Shown here in pieces: positions 16,490 through 26,031 of a stretch of 64,000 bases of DNA; position 1 is the first letter of the stretch, and every line of letters begins with the position of its first letter. Position numbers and translations under genes: made by a program. The notes beneath the pieces are model-generated. The model was given only the letters and a program-made list of their open reading frames with translations. It had not been told where the DNA came from and did not search any database. This stretch comes from Sphingosinicella humi (lineage in GTDB: Bacteria; Pseudomonadota; Alphaproteobacteria; Sphingomonadales; Sphingomonadaceae): positions 1,845,501 to 1,909,500 of the forward strand of contig NZ_QFFF01000001.1 of the NCBI RefSeq assembly GCF_003129465.1. The letters run 5' to 3'.

Positions 16490-16680
16490 GACTCCTATTT
16501 CAAAAAAGGGATTCACCAATCCTCAATAAAATTCTCTACTTCCGAACTAATTACATAACGAATTTCTAATCGTGTTGTTCCTAAATGATAGAAAAATAGT
16601 TGCTATACTTGAAAGTATTATCAACCGAACTCATCTATGTCTGATGAGTATCATTTCGCTTTTTGATAAATCGGAGTTTC
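16490..16680. other. AT-rich island without a supported gene
   Basis: The 581-base gap between the sorbosone dehydrogenase and the ORF at 16882 contains about 190 bases of strikingly low GC, with runs such as CAAAAAAGGGATT and GATAGAAAAATAGTTG. A TATACT -10-like element lies near 16601-16607. ACTCAT (from about 16630) pairs with ATGAGT eight bases on. No convincing ORF or RNA family is recognised; it may be horizontally acquired or a promoter/sRNA region. Confidence 0.6.
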
Positions 16681-16881
16681 AGCGCCTGACGATCGGCCGC
16701 TAAGCCGGACGCGCGCGTTTCGCCGGCGCGGTTCGGCACGACTAGGGCATCATCCAAGATGTTGGCCCGATGGGCTATTCTTCATTGAGGGTTTCGATGC
16801 CGGGCGAAGATGCTCTTCCGGCTGGAAGAGGTGTTGTTGCGCCTTGGCGGCGCTCATTTTTTGCTGCGAAAGGAAAGTAGA

Positions 16882-17196
16882 GTGGCGACCCGCTATTCAC
16901 GCCAATTTTATTCAAGATCCAGACAACCTTCAGCCACGGCCCTCCGGGTGGGGACGTTGCTCAGCCGATATCCTGATCTGCGCGAGCAGGAGCTCGCGGA
17001 GCTGATCGAGCTCTTCCCCTTCCTGCCGATGCTCGACCTCAGCCTGATGACGGCCGACGACCAGCTGTCGGAAAAGCTCGTCGCGTTCCAAAGGGACCAT
17101 GACAAGCAGCTGAAGGCACCCGTCTCCAGCCTCATCCTGTTCCTGGCCTTTCCGGCGCTGGTCGTGATCGGCTCGCTTTGGTGGGTGCTTACCTGA
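16882..17196 (+). CDS. Hypothetical protein with C-terminal membrane anchor
   Basis: A 104-residue protein: a basic, Ser/Arg-rich N-terminus (ATRYSRQFYSRSRQ), an amphipathic middle (REQELAELIELFPFLPMLD), then a single membrane segment at about 82-103 (SSLILFLAFPALVVIGSLWW). GTG 16882 has AGGA 8 bases upstream and is preferred to earlier starts lacking a site. A strong terminator follows at 17252. It resembles uncharacterised tail-anchored proteins of sphingomonads; function unknown. Confidence 0.65.
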   Translation: MATRYSRQFYSRSRQPSATALRVGTLLSRYPDLREQELAELIELFPFLPMLDLSLMTADDQLSEKLVAFQRDHDKQLKAPVSSLILFLAFPALVVIGSLWWVLT

Positions 17197-17251
17197 GCCG
17201 GGCAGCCGTATTTGAAGAAATTGCGCTCGTTCAGGGGTCGTCTCAATCATT

Positions 17252-17291
17252 GCAGGCCGGAACCAGTTGGTTTCGGCCTGCTTTTGTTTTT
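17252..17291 (+). terminator. Rho-independent terminator
   Basis: GCAGGCCG-type arm (17252 onward) pairs with CGGCCTGC ending at 17281, followed by TTTTGTTTTT. It ends the transcript of the 16882-17196 gene. Confidence 0.85.
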
Positions 17292-17389
17292 CAATCGGCG
17301 AGATTACCGCTGTGGGCGAGCATGGACCGGTGAATAGGTGACGATCGAGGGGTGAGTATGCGACAAATCGGGTCCGGTGAGTAACTGCC

Positions 17390-17992
17390 GTGGCGATGAC
17401 ACAGCAACAGATCCTTCAGCCATATATCGGGAAATGGGCGTGGACCTTGGCCTCCGGCCTCTTCACCATCGTCCTTGCCGTCGTCGCGTTCTATCTGCCC
17501 GTCATTGATTGGATGCCACGAGGCGGTCTCGTCGGCTGGCTGCTGTTTCTGGCGGGCATGGCCGAACTTACCTTCGGCTGGAAGCGTGGCCTGGATGTGG
17601 CCGGCAAAGCGGCGGTCGGGGCCGGGTTGGTAACGGCCGCCGCGGGTGTGCTTTTCATCGCCAACCCGACCGCCGCCTATTTCCCGGTCGCCAACCTGGT
17701 GATGGCCTGGCTATTGCTGAGGGGCGCATGGCTGCTCGTCATGGCCTTTTCGGGTCGTGCTGGGCGCCGGGTGGGCGCTTGGTTGGCGCTGAGCGGGGCG
17801 GCGGACGTCCTACTCGGCGTCTCGCTCCTCGCGGGACTGCCGATCGCGACCGCCGTCAACGCCCTGTTCGGCCCCACCCGCGAGATCGTCGCCCAGTTCG
17901 CTCTCATCCTGGCGGCGAGCTTCCTCGTCACCGGCGTCTCGCAGGTCGCGATCGCCTCCCTTCAGCGCGCTAGATCAAGGGCGGCGGACTGA
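17390..17992 (+). CDS. HdeD-like DUF308 membrane protein
   Basis: 200 residues with six hydrophobic helices in three similar pairs, as in HdeD: WTLASGLFTIVLAVVAFYLP, GWLLFLAGMAELTFGWKRG, GLVTAAAGVLFIANPTAAYF and ASFLVTGVSQVAIASL. HdeD is linked to acid resistance in E. coli, but homologues are mostly uncharacterised. The start is GTG 17390 or ATG 17396; no strong ribosome-binding site decides. It is convergent with the glutamate dehydrogenase gene, leaving only 16 bases between stops. Confidence 0.85.
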   Translation: MAMTQQQILQPYIGKWAWTLASGLFTIVLAVVAFYLPVIDWMPRGGLVGWLLFLAGMAELTFGWKRGLDVAGKAAVGAGLVTAAAGVLFIANPTAAYFPVANLVMAWLLLRGAWLLVMAFSGRAGRRVGAWLALSGAADVLLGVSLLAGLPIATAVNALFGPTREIVAQFALILAASFLVTGVSQVAIASLQRARSRAAD

Positions 17993-18008
17993 CCGCCGCC
18001 CCCACTTT

Positions 18009-21000
18009 TCACGCACCGGATGTCCTGACCAACTCCTCCAACGCGCGATGCGCGATGATGAGCTTGCCGAGGCTCCATGGACCGTCCGACGCTTCGATCT
18101 CGGCGAGGGCATTGCGGGTTTCCTCGACCAAGGTCCGATGCTCCGCCAGCCACCGACCGAGTGTGCTGGAAAGATCGGCATCGCCGGCGCGCGTCCGAAG
18201 GAGCGTGCGGGCGAGCGTCTCCTCGCCGCGGACAAGCTCGCCTGCGATGCGGTCGATCGCCACTCTTTCGAACCGGTCGGCCGGCTCCAACTCCGCCGCG
18301 GCCGATTGCAGCCTTCCCGATCCAATCGCGGCGCGAAGATCGTTGAAGAAAGCTGCGGTCTCCGGCGCCTCGCGCCCGCACTCCGAGGCGAGGTCGATCA
18401 CCGTGATGGCGTCATTCAGCCGGCTCAGGCCCTCAACGGTCTGAGGTAAATCGTTGGCAACGTCGCGCAGCCTGTCCGCGGCCGCGCGATAGGCCTCGAC
18501 CAGGCCGCCGACGGCAGGAGCATGTTCCGCGCTGCGACGCGCCAGCATCTCGGTCTGGCGGCGAAGGGCGGCGGCAAGCGACCGAAAAAGGGCCATCTGC
18601 GTCTCGCTCGAAGCCGAGCTGCCGAGCGCGTGCACGGCCGCCCAATCCCCACTGATGCGGAAGATCGCTCGCGCGGCGACGAAGGCCGTGGCGAGCGTGC
18701 CCGCGTCGCAGCCGAGGCCCGCCATCAGGCGCCAGGCGAAGGTGGGTCCGGTGACGTTGACGATGTCGTTGGCGAGCACGGTCGCCACGATCTCGCGCCG
18801 CAGCCGGTGCTCCTTCATCGCCTCCTCGAAGCGATGCAGCGGCTTGGGGAAATAGTCGCGCAGCGTCGCTTCGAACCAGGGATCGTCCGGCGCCGGCGAC
18901 GCCACGATCGCGTCGAACAGGGCGAGCTTGGAATAGGCCATCAGCACGGCGAGTTCGGGCCGCGTCAACGCCTCTCCATTGGCCTTCCGCTCGGCCAACG
19001 CTTCGGCTCTCGGCAGCCCCTCGACCGCACGATCGAGCCGACCCTGCTTCTCGAATTCGGCGATGAACTCGGCATGGGTGTCGAGGTTCGCGACGGCGTC
19101 CGCCTCGATCAGGCTGAGCGCCAGCGTCTGGTCCCGGTTATGCGCCAGCACCAGATCCGCCACTTCGTCCGTCATCGAGGCGAGCAGCGCGTCGCGGCTC
19201 TCGCGATCCAGCTCGCCCTTCGCCTCCAGCGCGGCGGTCAGGATCTTGATGTTGACCTCGAGGTCCGAGCTGTCGACGCCGCCCGAATTATCGATCGCGT
19301 CGGTGTTGATGCGGCCGCCTGTGCGGGCATATTCGATCCGCGCCGCCTGGGTGAAACCGAGGTTCGCGCCCTCGCCGACGATCGCGACGCGCAGGTCCGC
19401 GCCGTTGACCCGGACGGCGTCGTTGGCCTTGTCGGATGCGTCGGCGTTGGTTTCGCCCGAGCCTTTCACATAGGTGCCGATGCCGCCCATGTAGAGCAGC
19501 TCCGCCGGCGCCTTCAGGATCGCCCGCATCAGCTCGATCGGCGTTGCGCTCTCCATGTCCGTGCCGAGCGCGGCGCGCATCTCCGGCGAGAGCGGGATCG
19601 ACTTCATCGAGCGCGGGAAGACGCCGCCCCCCGCCGAGATCTTCGCCTTGTCATAGTCCTGCCAGGACGAACGCGGCAGCTCGAACAGCCGCTTGCGCTC
19701 GGCCCAGGAGACGGCCGGGTCCGGATCGGGATCGATGAAGATGTCGCGATGGTCGAAGGCGGCGACCAGCCGCGTCTGCTTCGACAGCAGCATGCCGTTG
19801 CCGAACACGTCGCCCGACATGTCGCCGACGCCGACGGCGGTGAACGGTTCCGCCTGAATGTCCTTGCCGCGCTCGCGGAAGTGCCGCTTAACCGCTTCCC
19901 AGGCGCCCCGGGCGGTGATGCCCATCGCCTTGTGATCGTAGCCGGCCGAGCCGCCCGAGGCGAAAGCGTCGCCGAGCCAGAATCCGTAAGAGGCGGAGAC
20001 CTCGTTGGCGATGTCTGAGAAGGTGGCCGTGCCCTTGTCGGCGGCGACCACCAGATAGGGGTCGCTGCCTTCATGCGCGATCACGTTCGGCGGCGGCACG
20101 ACCGCGCCGTCGGCGTCGATATTGTCGGTGACGTCGAGCATCCCGGACAGGAAGGTGCGATAGGCGTCGACGCCTGCCGCTCGCATCTGCTCTGGTCCGT
20201 CGGCCCGCGAGGCGTGCTTGGCGACGAAGCCGCCCTTGGAGCCAACCGGCACGATCACGGCGTTCTTGACCTGCTGCGCCTTGACGAGGCCAAGCACTTC
20301 GCTGCGGAAATCGTCGCGCCGGTCGGACCATCTGAGGCCGCCGCGCGCGACGGGGCCGAAGCGCAGGTGGGAGCCCTCGACATTGGGCGCGGAGACGAAG
20401 ATCTCCCGATAGGGCTTCGGCGCCGACAGGTCGGCCAGCTCCTCGCTGGCGATCTTGAGGGCGATGTGCGGCTTCGGCGCGCCATCGGCGGCTTGCTGAT
20501 AGAAGTTCGTCCGCTTCACCGCGAGGATGAGGGCGAGAATCCGCCGCAGCGCGCGATCGGTGTCGAGGCTCGGGACCTCGTCCAGCAAAGCCTCGATCTC
20601 GGCGCGAAGGCGCTCGCCGGCTTCGTTCCGCTCGTCGGCCGACAGATCGACCGCCGGGTCGAAGCGCGTCCTGAAGAGCTCGAGCAGCAAGGCGGCGATG
20701 CGCGGATGATCGACCAGCGCGGCTTCCTGCACCGCCTGGCTCGGGTCGAGCCCCGTCTGCTGCCGGAAGCGCGCCAGCGCGCGAACGAGCGCCGCCTCCC
20801 GCCAGCTCGTGCCCAGCTCCAGCACCAGCCGGCTGAACCCGTCGCTCTCGGTCTGCCCCGTCCAGGCGGCGATGAACGCCTCCTCGAACGGCCGGGCGAT
20901 GTCACCGAAGACGAGGTCGGCACCGCGCGGATCGTCGACCAGAAACTCGTGGATCCAATAGTCCGTCGGCCCGTCGGCGGGCCTGACGGCATAGCCATCC

Positions 21001-22778
21001 TCGTCGAGCGCCTTGAGGCACATGTCCTGCAGGATCGGAATCACGTCGGCGAGCGGCACGGCCGTCTCGCGGTGATAGAGCTTGAAACGGAAAACGGTCG
21101 GTGCGTCGTCCTCGCGGCGATAGGCGCGGACGGCGATCGGCTGATCTTCCACCATCGCCTCGATCACGGCGATGTCGGCCAATGCCTCCTGGGCGTCATA
21201 TTGCTCGCGATAGCCCGCTCCGAAGGCCCGCACCCACCGCGCCAGCAGCCGGTCGGGCTCGCCGAGGGTGCCGTTGCTGGCGTCGATCGCGGCTTCGAAA
21301 TGGTCGCGCCAGGTCAGGCTGGCGGCGGCGATTGCCGCCTCCAGCTCGTCGAGCGCGGGCTCGCCATGATCGCCCGGCGTCAGCCCGATGATGAAATGGA
21401 TGCGCGCCAGCGGACCGTCGGCGAAGGAGGGGTAGGCGGCGGAGACGCGTCCCCGCCAGGCAGCCGCGAGCATCTCGCCCGCGCGCTCGGAGAAGGTCGA
21501 GTCATAGCGCTCGCGCGGCACGAACAGCAGCGCCGAGACGAAGCGGTCGAACGGGTCGGTCCGCGCCAGCAGCCGCACGCGCGGCCGATCGCGCAGCCGC
21601 GCCACGGCGAGGACGCTCGATGCCAGTTCGCTCTCCTCGACCTGGAACAGCTCGTCGCGCGGATAATTTTCGAGGATGTTCCTCAGCCGCTTCGGATTCG
21701 GCCCGCCGGGGGCGGCCGTCAGCTGCTCGATGACCCGTCGCGTCTTGAGGCGAATGAGCGGCACGTCTCCGCTGGCCTTGTCATAGGCTTCGGCGGTGAA
21801 CAGGCCGAGGAAGCGCACTTCGCCCGACGGCGTCCCGTCGGTGTCGTGCAGCGTCACGCCGACATAGTCGCAATGGACCCGGCGATGGATGCGGGAGCGG
21901 AAGTTCGACTTGGCGACGACCAGGCTCTCCGGCTTCTCGGCCTGGCGGCGGAGCTGCGGGGTGAGCACGGACGGCTCGTTCGCCCGCCGCAGGATGGTAC
22001 GGGCGGGATCGCGCAGGATGCCGAGCCCGTCTTCCGGGGCGTAGAGCGGTTCGTCGGGGGCGAGCGTTCCCTGCGGCGTGCGCGGATAACGGTAGGTGCG
22101 CGTGCCCAGCAGCACGAAGTGATCGGCGCCGAGCCATTCGAGGAAGGCGATCTCTTCCGCCCGCTGGTCATGATCGGCGGCTTCGCTGGCTTGGAGGCGG
22201 GCGATCGTGTCGGCAAGCAGGGACCGCATCGGCGCGAAATCTTCCACCGCGGCGCGTACGTCGGCGAGCGTTTCGGTTAGGCCTTCGACGAGGCGTGTAC
22301 GTCGCGTCTCCGTCGTCGCCGGCAGCACGATCTGGACGATCCGGAGCTGTTCGCCGGGATCGGCGGCTTCTGCGTCCGGGGTCCAGGCACCGGGCACGAC
22401 CGCTGAGAAGATCGCCGAGGCCACGTGGCCTTGTTCCGACAGCTCGGCGACGACGCTGTCCATCTGGAACGGCCGTTCGGTGTCGGCGATCTCAACCAGG
22501 GTCCCCGACAGCGGATCCGCGGGATTGGCCCGCACCCTGACGCGGGGAAGCGGGACCGCCGCCTCGCTCGTCCAGCGCCACAACTCGGCGAAATTATCGG
22601 CAAGCTCGTCCGACGAAAGTCCCGCAAGATCGTTCGGGGCGGCGCCGGCGCCAATCTGTTCGAGGAAAAGCTGCTCGGCGGCGCCGAGCGACCGCCCGAG
22701 GCTGTACTCGAAGCGGGTCCTGACGGCGTCCGGGATGTGGGAGGGGAAGGGGGCGAGAGCGGGCGATACGGAATTCAT
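18009..22778 (-). CDS. gdhB: NAD-specific glutamate dehydrogenase, 180-kDa class
   Basis: 1589 residues, the size of the large L-GDH family. The long N-terminal regulatory region carries ACT-like and BD_NAD-GDH segments (AEEIAFLEWLGADHFVLLGTRTYRY; CDYVGVTL). The catalytic core has VAPNVEGSHLRFGPVARGGLRWSDR-like features, PVGSKGGFVAKHAS, DKGTATFSDIANEVS and GVGDMSGDVFGNGMLLS. It deaminates glutamate to 2-oxoglutarate with NAD+, feeding the TCA cycle. ATG 22778 matches the family start. It stands alone, with rnk upstream. In this window glutamate and 2-oxoglutarate metabolism links to hydroxyproline breakdown, though no co-regulation is visible. Confidence 0.95.
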   Translation of the reverse strand: MNSVSPALAPFPSHIPDAVRTRFEYSLGRSLGAAEQLFLEQIGAGAAPNDLAGLSSDELADNFAELWRWTSEAAVPLPRVRVRANPADPLSGTLVEIADTERPFQMDSVVAELSEQGHVASAIFSAVVPGAWTPDAEAADPGEQLRIVQIVLPATTETRRTRLVEGLTETLADVRAAVEDFAPMRSLLADTIARLQASEAADHDQRAEEIAFLEWLGADHFVLLGTRTYRYPRTPQGTLAPDEPLYAPEDGLGILRDPARTILRRANEPSVLTPQLRRQAEKPESLVVAKSNFRSRIHRRVHCDYVGVTLHDTDGTPSGEVRFLGLFTAEAYDKASGDVPLIRLKTRRVIEQLTAAPGGPNPKRLRNILENYPRDELFQVEESELASSVLAVARLRDRPRVRLLARTDPFDRFVSALLFVPRERYDSTFSERAGEMLAAAWRGRVSAAYPSFADGPLARIHFIIGLTPGDHGEPALDELEAAIAAASLTWRDHFEAAIDASNGTLGEPDRLLARWVRAFGAGYREQYDAQEALADIAVIEAMVEDQPIAVRAYRREDDAPTVFRFKLYHRETAVPLADVIPILQDMCLKALDEDGYAVRPADGPTDYWIHEFLVDDPRGADLVFGDIARPFEEAFIAAWTGQTESDGFSRLVLELGTSWREAALVRALARFRQQTGLDPSQAVQEAALVDHPRIAALLLELFRTRFDPAVDLSADERNEAGERLRAEIEALLDEVPSLDTDRALRRILALILAVKRTNFYQQAADGAPKPHIALKIASEELADLSAPKPYREIFVSAPNVEGSHLRFGPVARGGLRWSDRRDDFRSEVLGLVKAQQVKNAVIVPVGSKGGFVAKHASRADGPEQMRAAGVDAYRTFLSGMLDVTDNIDADGAVVPPPNVIAHEGSDPYLVVAADKGTATFSDIANEVSASYGFWLGDAFASGGSAGYDHKAMGITARGAWEAVKRHFRERGKDIQAEPFTAVGVGDMSGDVFGNGMLLSKQTRLVAAFDHRDIFIDPDPDPAVSWAERKRLFELPRSSWQDYDKAKISAGGGVFPRSMKSIPLSPEMRAALGTDMESATPIELMRAILKAPAELLYMGGIGTYVKGSGETNADASDKANDAVRVNGADLRVAIVGEGANLGFTQAARIEYARTGGRINTDAIDNSGGVDSSDLEVNIKILTAALEAKGELDRESRDALLASMTDEVADLVLAHNRDQTLALSLIEADAVANLDTHAEFIAEFEKQGRLDRAVEGLPRAEALAERKANGEALTRPELAVLMAYSKLALFDAIVASPAPDDPWFEATLRDYFPKPLHRFEEAMKEHRLRREIVATVLANDIVNVTGPTFAWRLMAGLGCDAGTLATAFVAARAIFRISGDWAAVHALGSSASSETQMALFRSLAAALRRQTEMLARRSAEHAPAVGGLVEAYRAAADRLRDVANDLPQTVEGLSRLNDAITVIDLASECGREAPETAAFFNDLRAAIGSGRLQSAAAELEPADRFERVAIDRIAGELVRGEETLARTLLRTRAGDADLSSTLGRWLAEHRTLVEETRNALAEIEASDGPWSLGKLIIAHRALEELVRTSGA

Positions 22779-22892
22779 GCTGCTTGATCCTGGGCTTGCG
22801 GGGGCGAGGCGGCTTCGCGCCTCCTGATCCTCCGCTTGAGCGTGTGCGCTCGGGTAAACGTGCGAACGGTTCGGGCGATGCGCCCGCGTGCC

Positions 22893-23312
22893 TTACGGCG
22901 CGACCGGACGCGTCACGTTCAGGATCTGGAGAACGCGCGGGCGGCCGCTCGGGCAAGGCCAGTCGATCGATTGGCCCTTGCGCAGGCCGATCAGCCCGGC
23001 GCCGATCGGCGTCAGGATCGACACGCGATCGTTTTCGATGTCGGCCTCGGCGGGAAGGACCAGGCGCACCCGGCGGGTGGCGCCCGTCGCCGTTTCGACG
23101 AACTCCACCTCGGAGCCGATCGTCACCACGTCGTCGGGGAGCTCGTCCCTGGCATAGATCTCGGCCCGGTCGATTTCATCGAGCAGCATCTTGGAGAGCT
23201 CGGGTGACCGGCGCTCGATGCTGAGGGCGAGGCCGGCGATAAGGTCGTAGTCCGCGTCGATCAAATGGATCGGCGGCCGTTCCGACGACGCGGATGCGGC
23301 TGTCTGTTGCAT
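22893..23312 (-). CDS. rnk: Nucleoside diphosphate kinase regulator Rnk / GreA-C domain
   Basis: 139 residues. The N-terminal part (PPIHLIDADYDLIAGLALSI, then LLDEIDRAEIYA) is the Rnk coiled region; the C-terminal GreA/GreB-type domain has DVVTIGSEVEFVETATG and SILTPIGAGLIGLRKGQSIDW. Rnk binds RNA polymerase in the secondary channel. It is divergent from the region at 23313-23895. A related protein lies at 38636-39106. Confidence 0.88.
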   Translation of the reverse strand: MQQTAASASSERPPIHLIDADYDLIAGLALSIERRSPELSKMLLDEIDRAEIYARDELPDDVVTIGSEVEFVETATGATRRVRLVLPAEADIENDRVSILTPIGAGLIGLRKGQSIDWPCPSGRPRVLQILNVTRPVAP

Positions 23313-23543
23313 GATATGTCACCATCGAGGCGTTGTCTGGGGTAGGCCTCGATCGGGAGATGCCCATAGCATCCGTCGAGACCCTGTTCTGGATTATGTA
23401 GAAACCCCGAGCCCGACGGCCTTGACGGCTGAGCCCGGGGCTAGGCGCCTGCGACCAGCTGGCCCGAATGGGTGCGATGTCGCTGAAAGGCAGGCTGTAG
23501 GTGCATGTATGAGAGGTGGGCCTCCGCTCGAGGATAGTCAAGC

Positions 23544-23747
23544 ATGAGCAGAGTGCGCGCGCCGATCCTGCGCCAGGCGGTTGCGACAGTTCCTTGGTCG
23601 GCGCTTAAAGAATTGATTTGGAAAGACTATTCACAGTCGCCAAAGACGATGCTTGAATTAAAACCGTCCGAGCCCAGATACAGGATAATGAAGATCAGGT
23701 TCCTCTTGCGACTCCTGGAGTTCGAGCGCGTCCAAATTAGCGTCTAG
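23544..23747 (+). CDS. Possible small basic protein (67 aa), uncertain
   Basis: An ORF with AGGA about 8 bases before the ATG. Its stop is followed directly by a strong GC hairpin (23749-23776), an arrangement typical of a real gene end. The product is basic (SRVRAPILRQAVATVPW; MKIRFLLRLLEFERVQ) and matches no family I know. Base composition in the middle is AT-richer than its neighbours. The rest of 23313-23895 shows no other gene; a GC-rich inverted repeat (CCCCGAGCCC...GAGCCCGGGG) lies near 23405-23440. Confidence 0.3.
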   Translation: MSRVRAPILRQAVATVPWSALKELIWKDYSQSPKTMLELKPSEPRYRIMKIRFLLRLLEFERVQISV

Positions 23748-23748
23748 C

Positions 23749-23776
23749 CGGACGCGGCATCCTGGCCGCGTCCGGA
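23749..23776 (+). terminator. GC-rich hairpin, possible terminator
   Basis: CCGGACGCGG pairs with CCGCGTCCGG over an 8-base loop. No T-run follows on either strand, so termination efficiency is doubtful. It starts one base after the stop of the small ORF at 23544. Confidence 0.5.
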
Positions 23777-23895
23777 GATCCTTCACTTAACTTCTGCGCC
23801 CGCCGGTCGGTGGGACGCGAATTCGAAAAGAATCATTCAGCGCTCACTCCGTCCGGGGGCGAGTAGTTGACTGTGCATGATGAAAGGAAGAAACG

Positions 23896-24087
23896 ATGGA
23901 TACGATCAGCAGGGCTCGGCATTGGCTGGATTTCGTGGGCAACGAGCGCGCCCTCCTCGGCCGCCATCTCAACGGCGCGGTGGTCGCAGCCGACCAGGAC
24001 GTGAGCGATGAGTCCACGCTCCTGCCCCTCCTCGGGATCGGTTTGCTCACCTTGTTCATGCTTGCGGTGGTGATCAGCCCCGTCTGA
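23896..24087 (+). CDS. Small membrane protein (63 aa), unknown
   Basis: A 63-residue protein: polar N-terminal half (MDTISRARHWLDFVGNERAL), then one C-terminal membrane helix at about 43-62 (LPLLGIGLLTLFMLAVVIS). GGAAG lies 7 bases before the ATG, a good site. It stands alone between the small ORF and the MFS gene. No family is recognised. Confidence 0.6.
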   Translation: MDTISRARHWLDFVGNERALLGRHLNGAVVAADQDVSDESTLLPLLGIGLLTLFMLAVVISPV

Positions 24088-24262
24088 ACTACGGCGCGGC
24101 CCACGCGCGGCTTGACCAAGTTCGCGCGGGCCGCCACGCATTCATCCTGATGGAATGCTTCGACCCTGAACCTTGTCCGTCGTCATAACGTTCCTACTCC
24201 CTGGCGGGAATGAGGCACGTCGCTTTGCCCAAGGCAGTACGAGTTGATGCGCGGACAGGATC

Positions 24263-25939
24263 ATGAGTGATATTCCGGAACCGGCGGCCGAGCGTTCGGG
24301 CTCGGCCCTGTCGCCCTTCCGGCACAGCATCTTCCGATCGGTGTGGATCGCCACGCTCGCCTCCAGCTTCGGCGGCATGATCCAGGGTGTCGGCGCCGCG
24401 TGGATGATGGTGGCGTTGGCCGCGTCGGCGCAGATGGTGACCTTGGTGCAGGCCTCGATCACCCTGCCGATCGTGTTGCTCTCGCTCGTCGCGGGCGCGC
24501 TCGCGGACGCCTTCGACCGGCGCAAGCTGATGATCGCCGCGCAGGTCTTCATGCTGGTCGTCTCGGCCATGCTGGCGATCGCGGCCTATATCGACTGGGT
24601 CACCCCCTGGCTGCTGCTCACCTTCACCTTTCTCATCGGTTGCGGCGCCGCGCTCAACGCGCCGGCCTGGCAGGCCTCGGTGGGCGCGATGGTGCCGCGC
24701 GAGGACGTCCCCTCGGCGGTGACGCTCAACAGCATGGGCTTCAATCTCGCGCGCAGCGTCGGGCCGGCCCTAGGCGGCCTGATCGTCGCCGTCGCCGGGG
24801 CCGCCGCGGCCTTCACGATCAACGCCCTCAGCTACATCGGGCTGATCGGCGTCCTCGCCCGGTGGCGACCGGAGCGCGAGGAACGCCTGCTCCCGCGCGA
24901 GCGGTTGGGCAGCGCGATCATGGCCGGTATCCGCTACGTCTCGATGAGCCCGAGCATCAATTCGACGCTCGTCCGCGGCTTCGTGACGGGCACCGGCGCC
25001 AGCGCCGCCTCGGCCCTGTCGCCGCTGATTGCCCGAGACCTGATCGGCGGCGGCCCGGTGACCTATGGCCTGCTCCTCGGTGCCTTCGGCGTCGGCGCGG
25101 TCGCCGCCGCTCTTTGGTCGCACCGGTTGCGCATCGCCTATTCGAACGAGTTGATCGTACGCTTCGCCCTCGCGGCGTCGGCCTTGGGAATGGCCATTTG
25201 CGCGCTCAGTAGCTCGCTGACGCTGACCATGGCGGCGATGCTGCTGTGCGGCGTGGGGTGGGTGCTGGTCGTGTCGATCCTCAACGCCACCGTCCAGATG
25301 TCCGCCCCGCGCTGGGTCGTCGCGCGGGCGCTGTCGCTCTATCAGATGGCGACCTTCAGCGGCATGGCCGGCGGCGCCTGGCTGTGGGGCTATGTCACGG
25401 AAGGGTCGGGCTTGGCGACGGCTCTGCTGATCGCGGCGGCGGTGCAGCTGGGCTGCATCGCCCTCGGTCGCTGGTTCCGTCTGCCGGAAACCGAGGCCAT
25501 GAACCTCGACCTGCTGGGCTTCCCGGAACCGGAAACCGTGGTTCCGGTCCAGGGGCGAACGGGCCCGGTGATCGTCACCATCGAATATCGCATCGCCGAG
25601 GAGGATGTGTTCGCCTTCCTCGCCGCCATGGCTGAGCGGAGGCAGATCCGGCGCCGGAACGGCGCGCGGCGTTGGTCCCTGCTCCGCGACCTCTCCGATC
25701 CCGAGATCTGGCTCGAGCGCTATCACAGTCCGACCTGGACCGAATATGTCCGGCACAACCGGCGCTTCACCCATGACGATGCCGCCATCGGCGAACGCAT
25801 CAGGGCGCTGCATCAGGGGCCGGGCACGCCGGCGGTTCGGCGCCTGATCGAACGCACGACCGGCTTCCCGCCGGATGCCATCGGGCCACATCCTGAGGAA
25901 TGGGCGGCGCCAATGACCGACCAGGGGCGCCTCTCCTGA
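24263..25939 (+). CDS. MFS exporter, enterobactin-exporter-like (MFS_3)
   Basis: 558 residues. The first 410 form a 12-helix MFS core: SIFRSVWIATLASSFGGMIQ, the loop GALADAFDRRKLMIAAQV, LNAPAWQASVGAMVPRED, and TLNSMGFNLARSVGPALGG are typical of MFS_3/EntS. A soluble C-terminal tail of about 120 residues follows, opening TGPVIVTIEYRIAEEDVFAF, with WSLLRDLSDPEIWLERYHS. It matches the extra domain common in this MFS_3 subgroup. The substrate is unknown; the class exports siderophores or drugs. The LysR gene is convergent. Confidence 0.9.
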   Translation: MSDIPEPAAERSGSALSPFRHSIFRSVWIATLASSFGGMIQGVGAAWMMVALAASAQMVTLVQASITLPIVLLSLVAGALADAFDRRKLMIAAQVFMLVVSAMLAIAAYIDWVTPWLLLTFTFLIGCGAALNAPAWQASVGAMVPREDVPSAVTLNSMGFNLARSVGPALGGLIVAVAGAAAAFTINALSYIGLIGVLARWRPEREERLLPRERLGSAIMAGIRYVSMSPSINSTLVRGFVTGTGASAASALSPLIARDLIGGGPVTYGLLLGAFGVGAVAAALWSHRLRIAYSNELIVRFALAASALGMAICALSSSLTLTMAAMLLCGVGWVLVVSILNATVQMSAPRWVVARALSLYQMATFSGMAGGAWLWGYVTEGSGLATALLIAAAVQLGCIALGRWFRLPETEAMNLDLLGFPEPETVVPVQGRTGPVIVTIEYRIAEEDVFAFLAAMAERRQIRRRNGARRWSLLRDLSDPEIWLERYHSPTWTEYVRHNRRFTHDDAAIGERIRALHQGPGTPAVRRLIERTTGFPPDAIGPHPEEWAAPMTDQGRLS

Positions 25940-26010
25940 ACGCCTAGCGCCGATCGGGATGGCCTTGCCGACCTGAACTGGCCGACGGTGCCCACCCGCA
26001 ATTTTCAAGC

Positions 26011-26028
26011 GCGCGCCCGCGGGCGCGC
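26011..26028 (-). terminator. GC palindrome between convergent genes
   Basis: GCGCGCCCGCGGGCGCGC is a perfect palindrome 3 bases after the LysR stop and 71 bases after the MFS stop. On the minus strand it is followed by GCTTGAAAATT, only weakly T-rich, so it is a probable rather than certain terminator. Confidence 0.5.
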
Positions 26029-26031
26029 GAG

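Noticed and set aside
18522-22280. Very long open frames on the plus strand across the glutamate dehydrogenase gene
   Set aside because: They are antisense to a complete 1589-residue enzyme, are rich in Arg, His and Gly without family motifs, and arise from high GC codon bias.
25560-25939. Soluble tail of the MFS protein as a novel fusion
   Set aside because: Members of the MFS_3 group commonly carry this extension, so it is not new.
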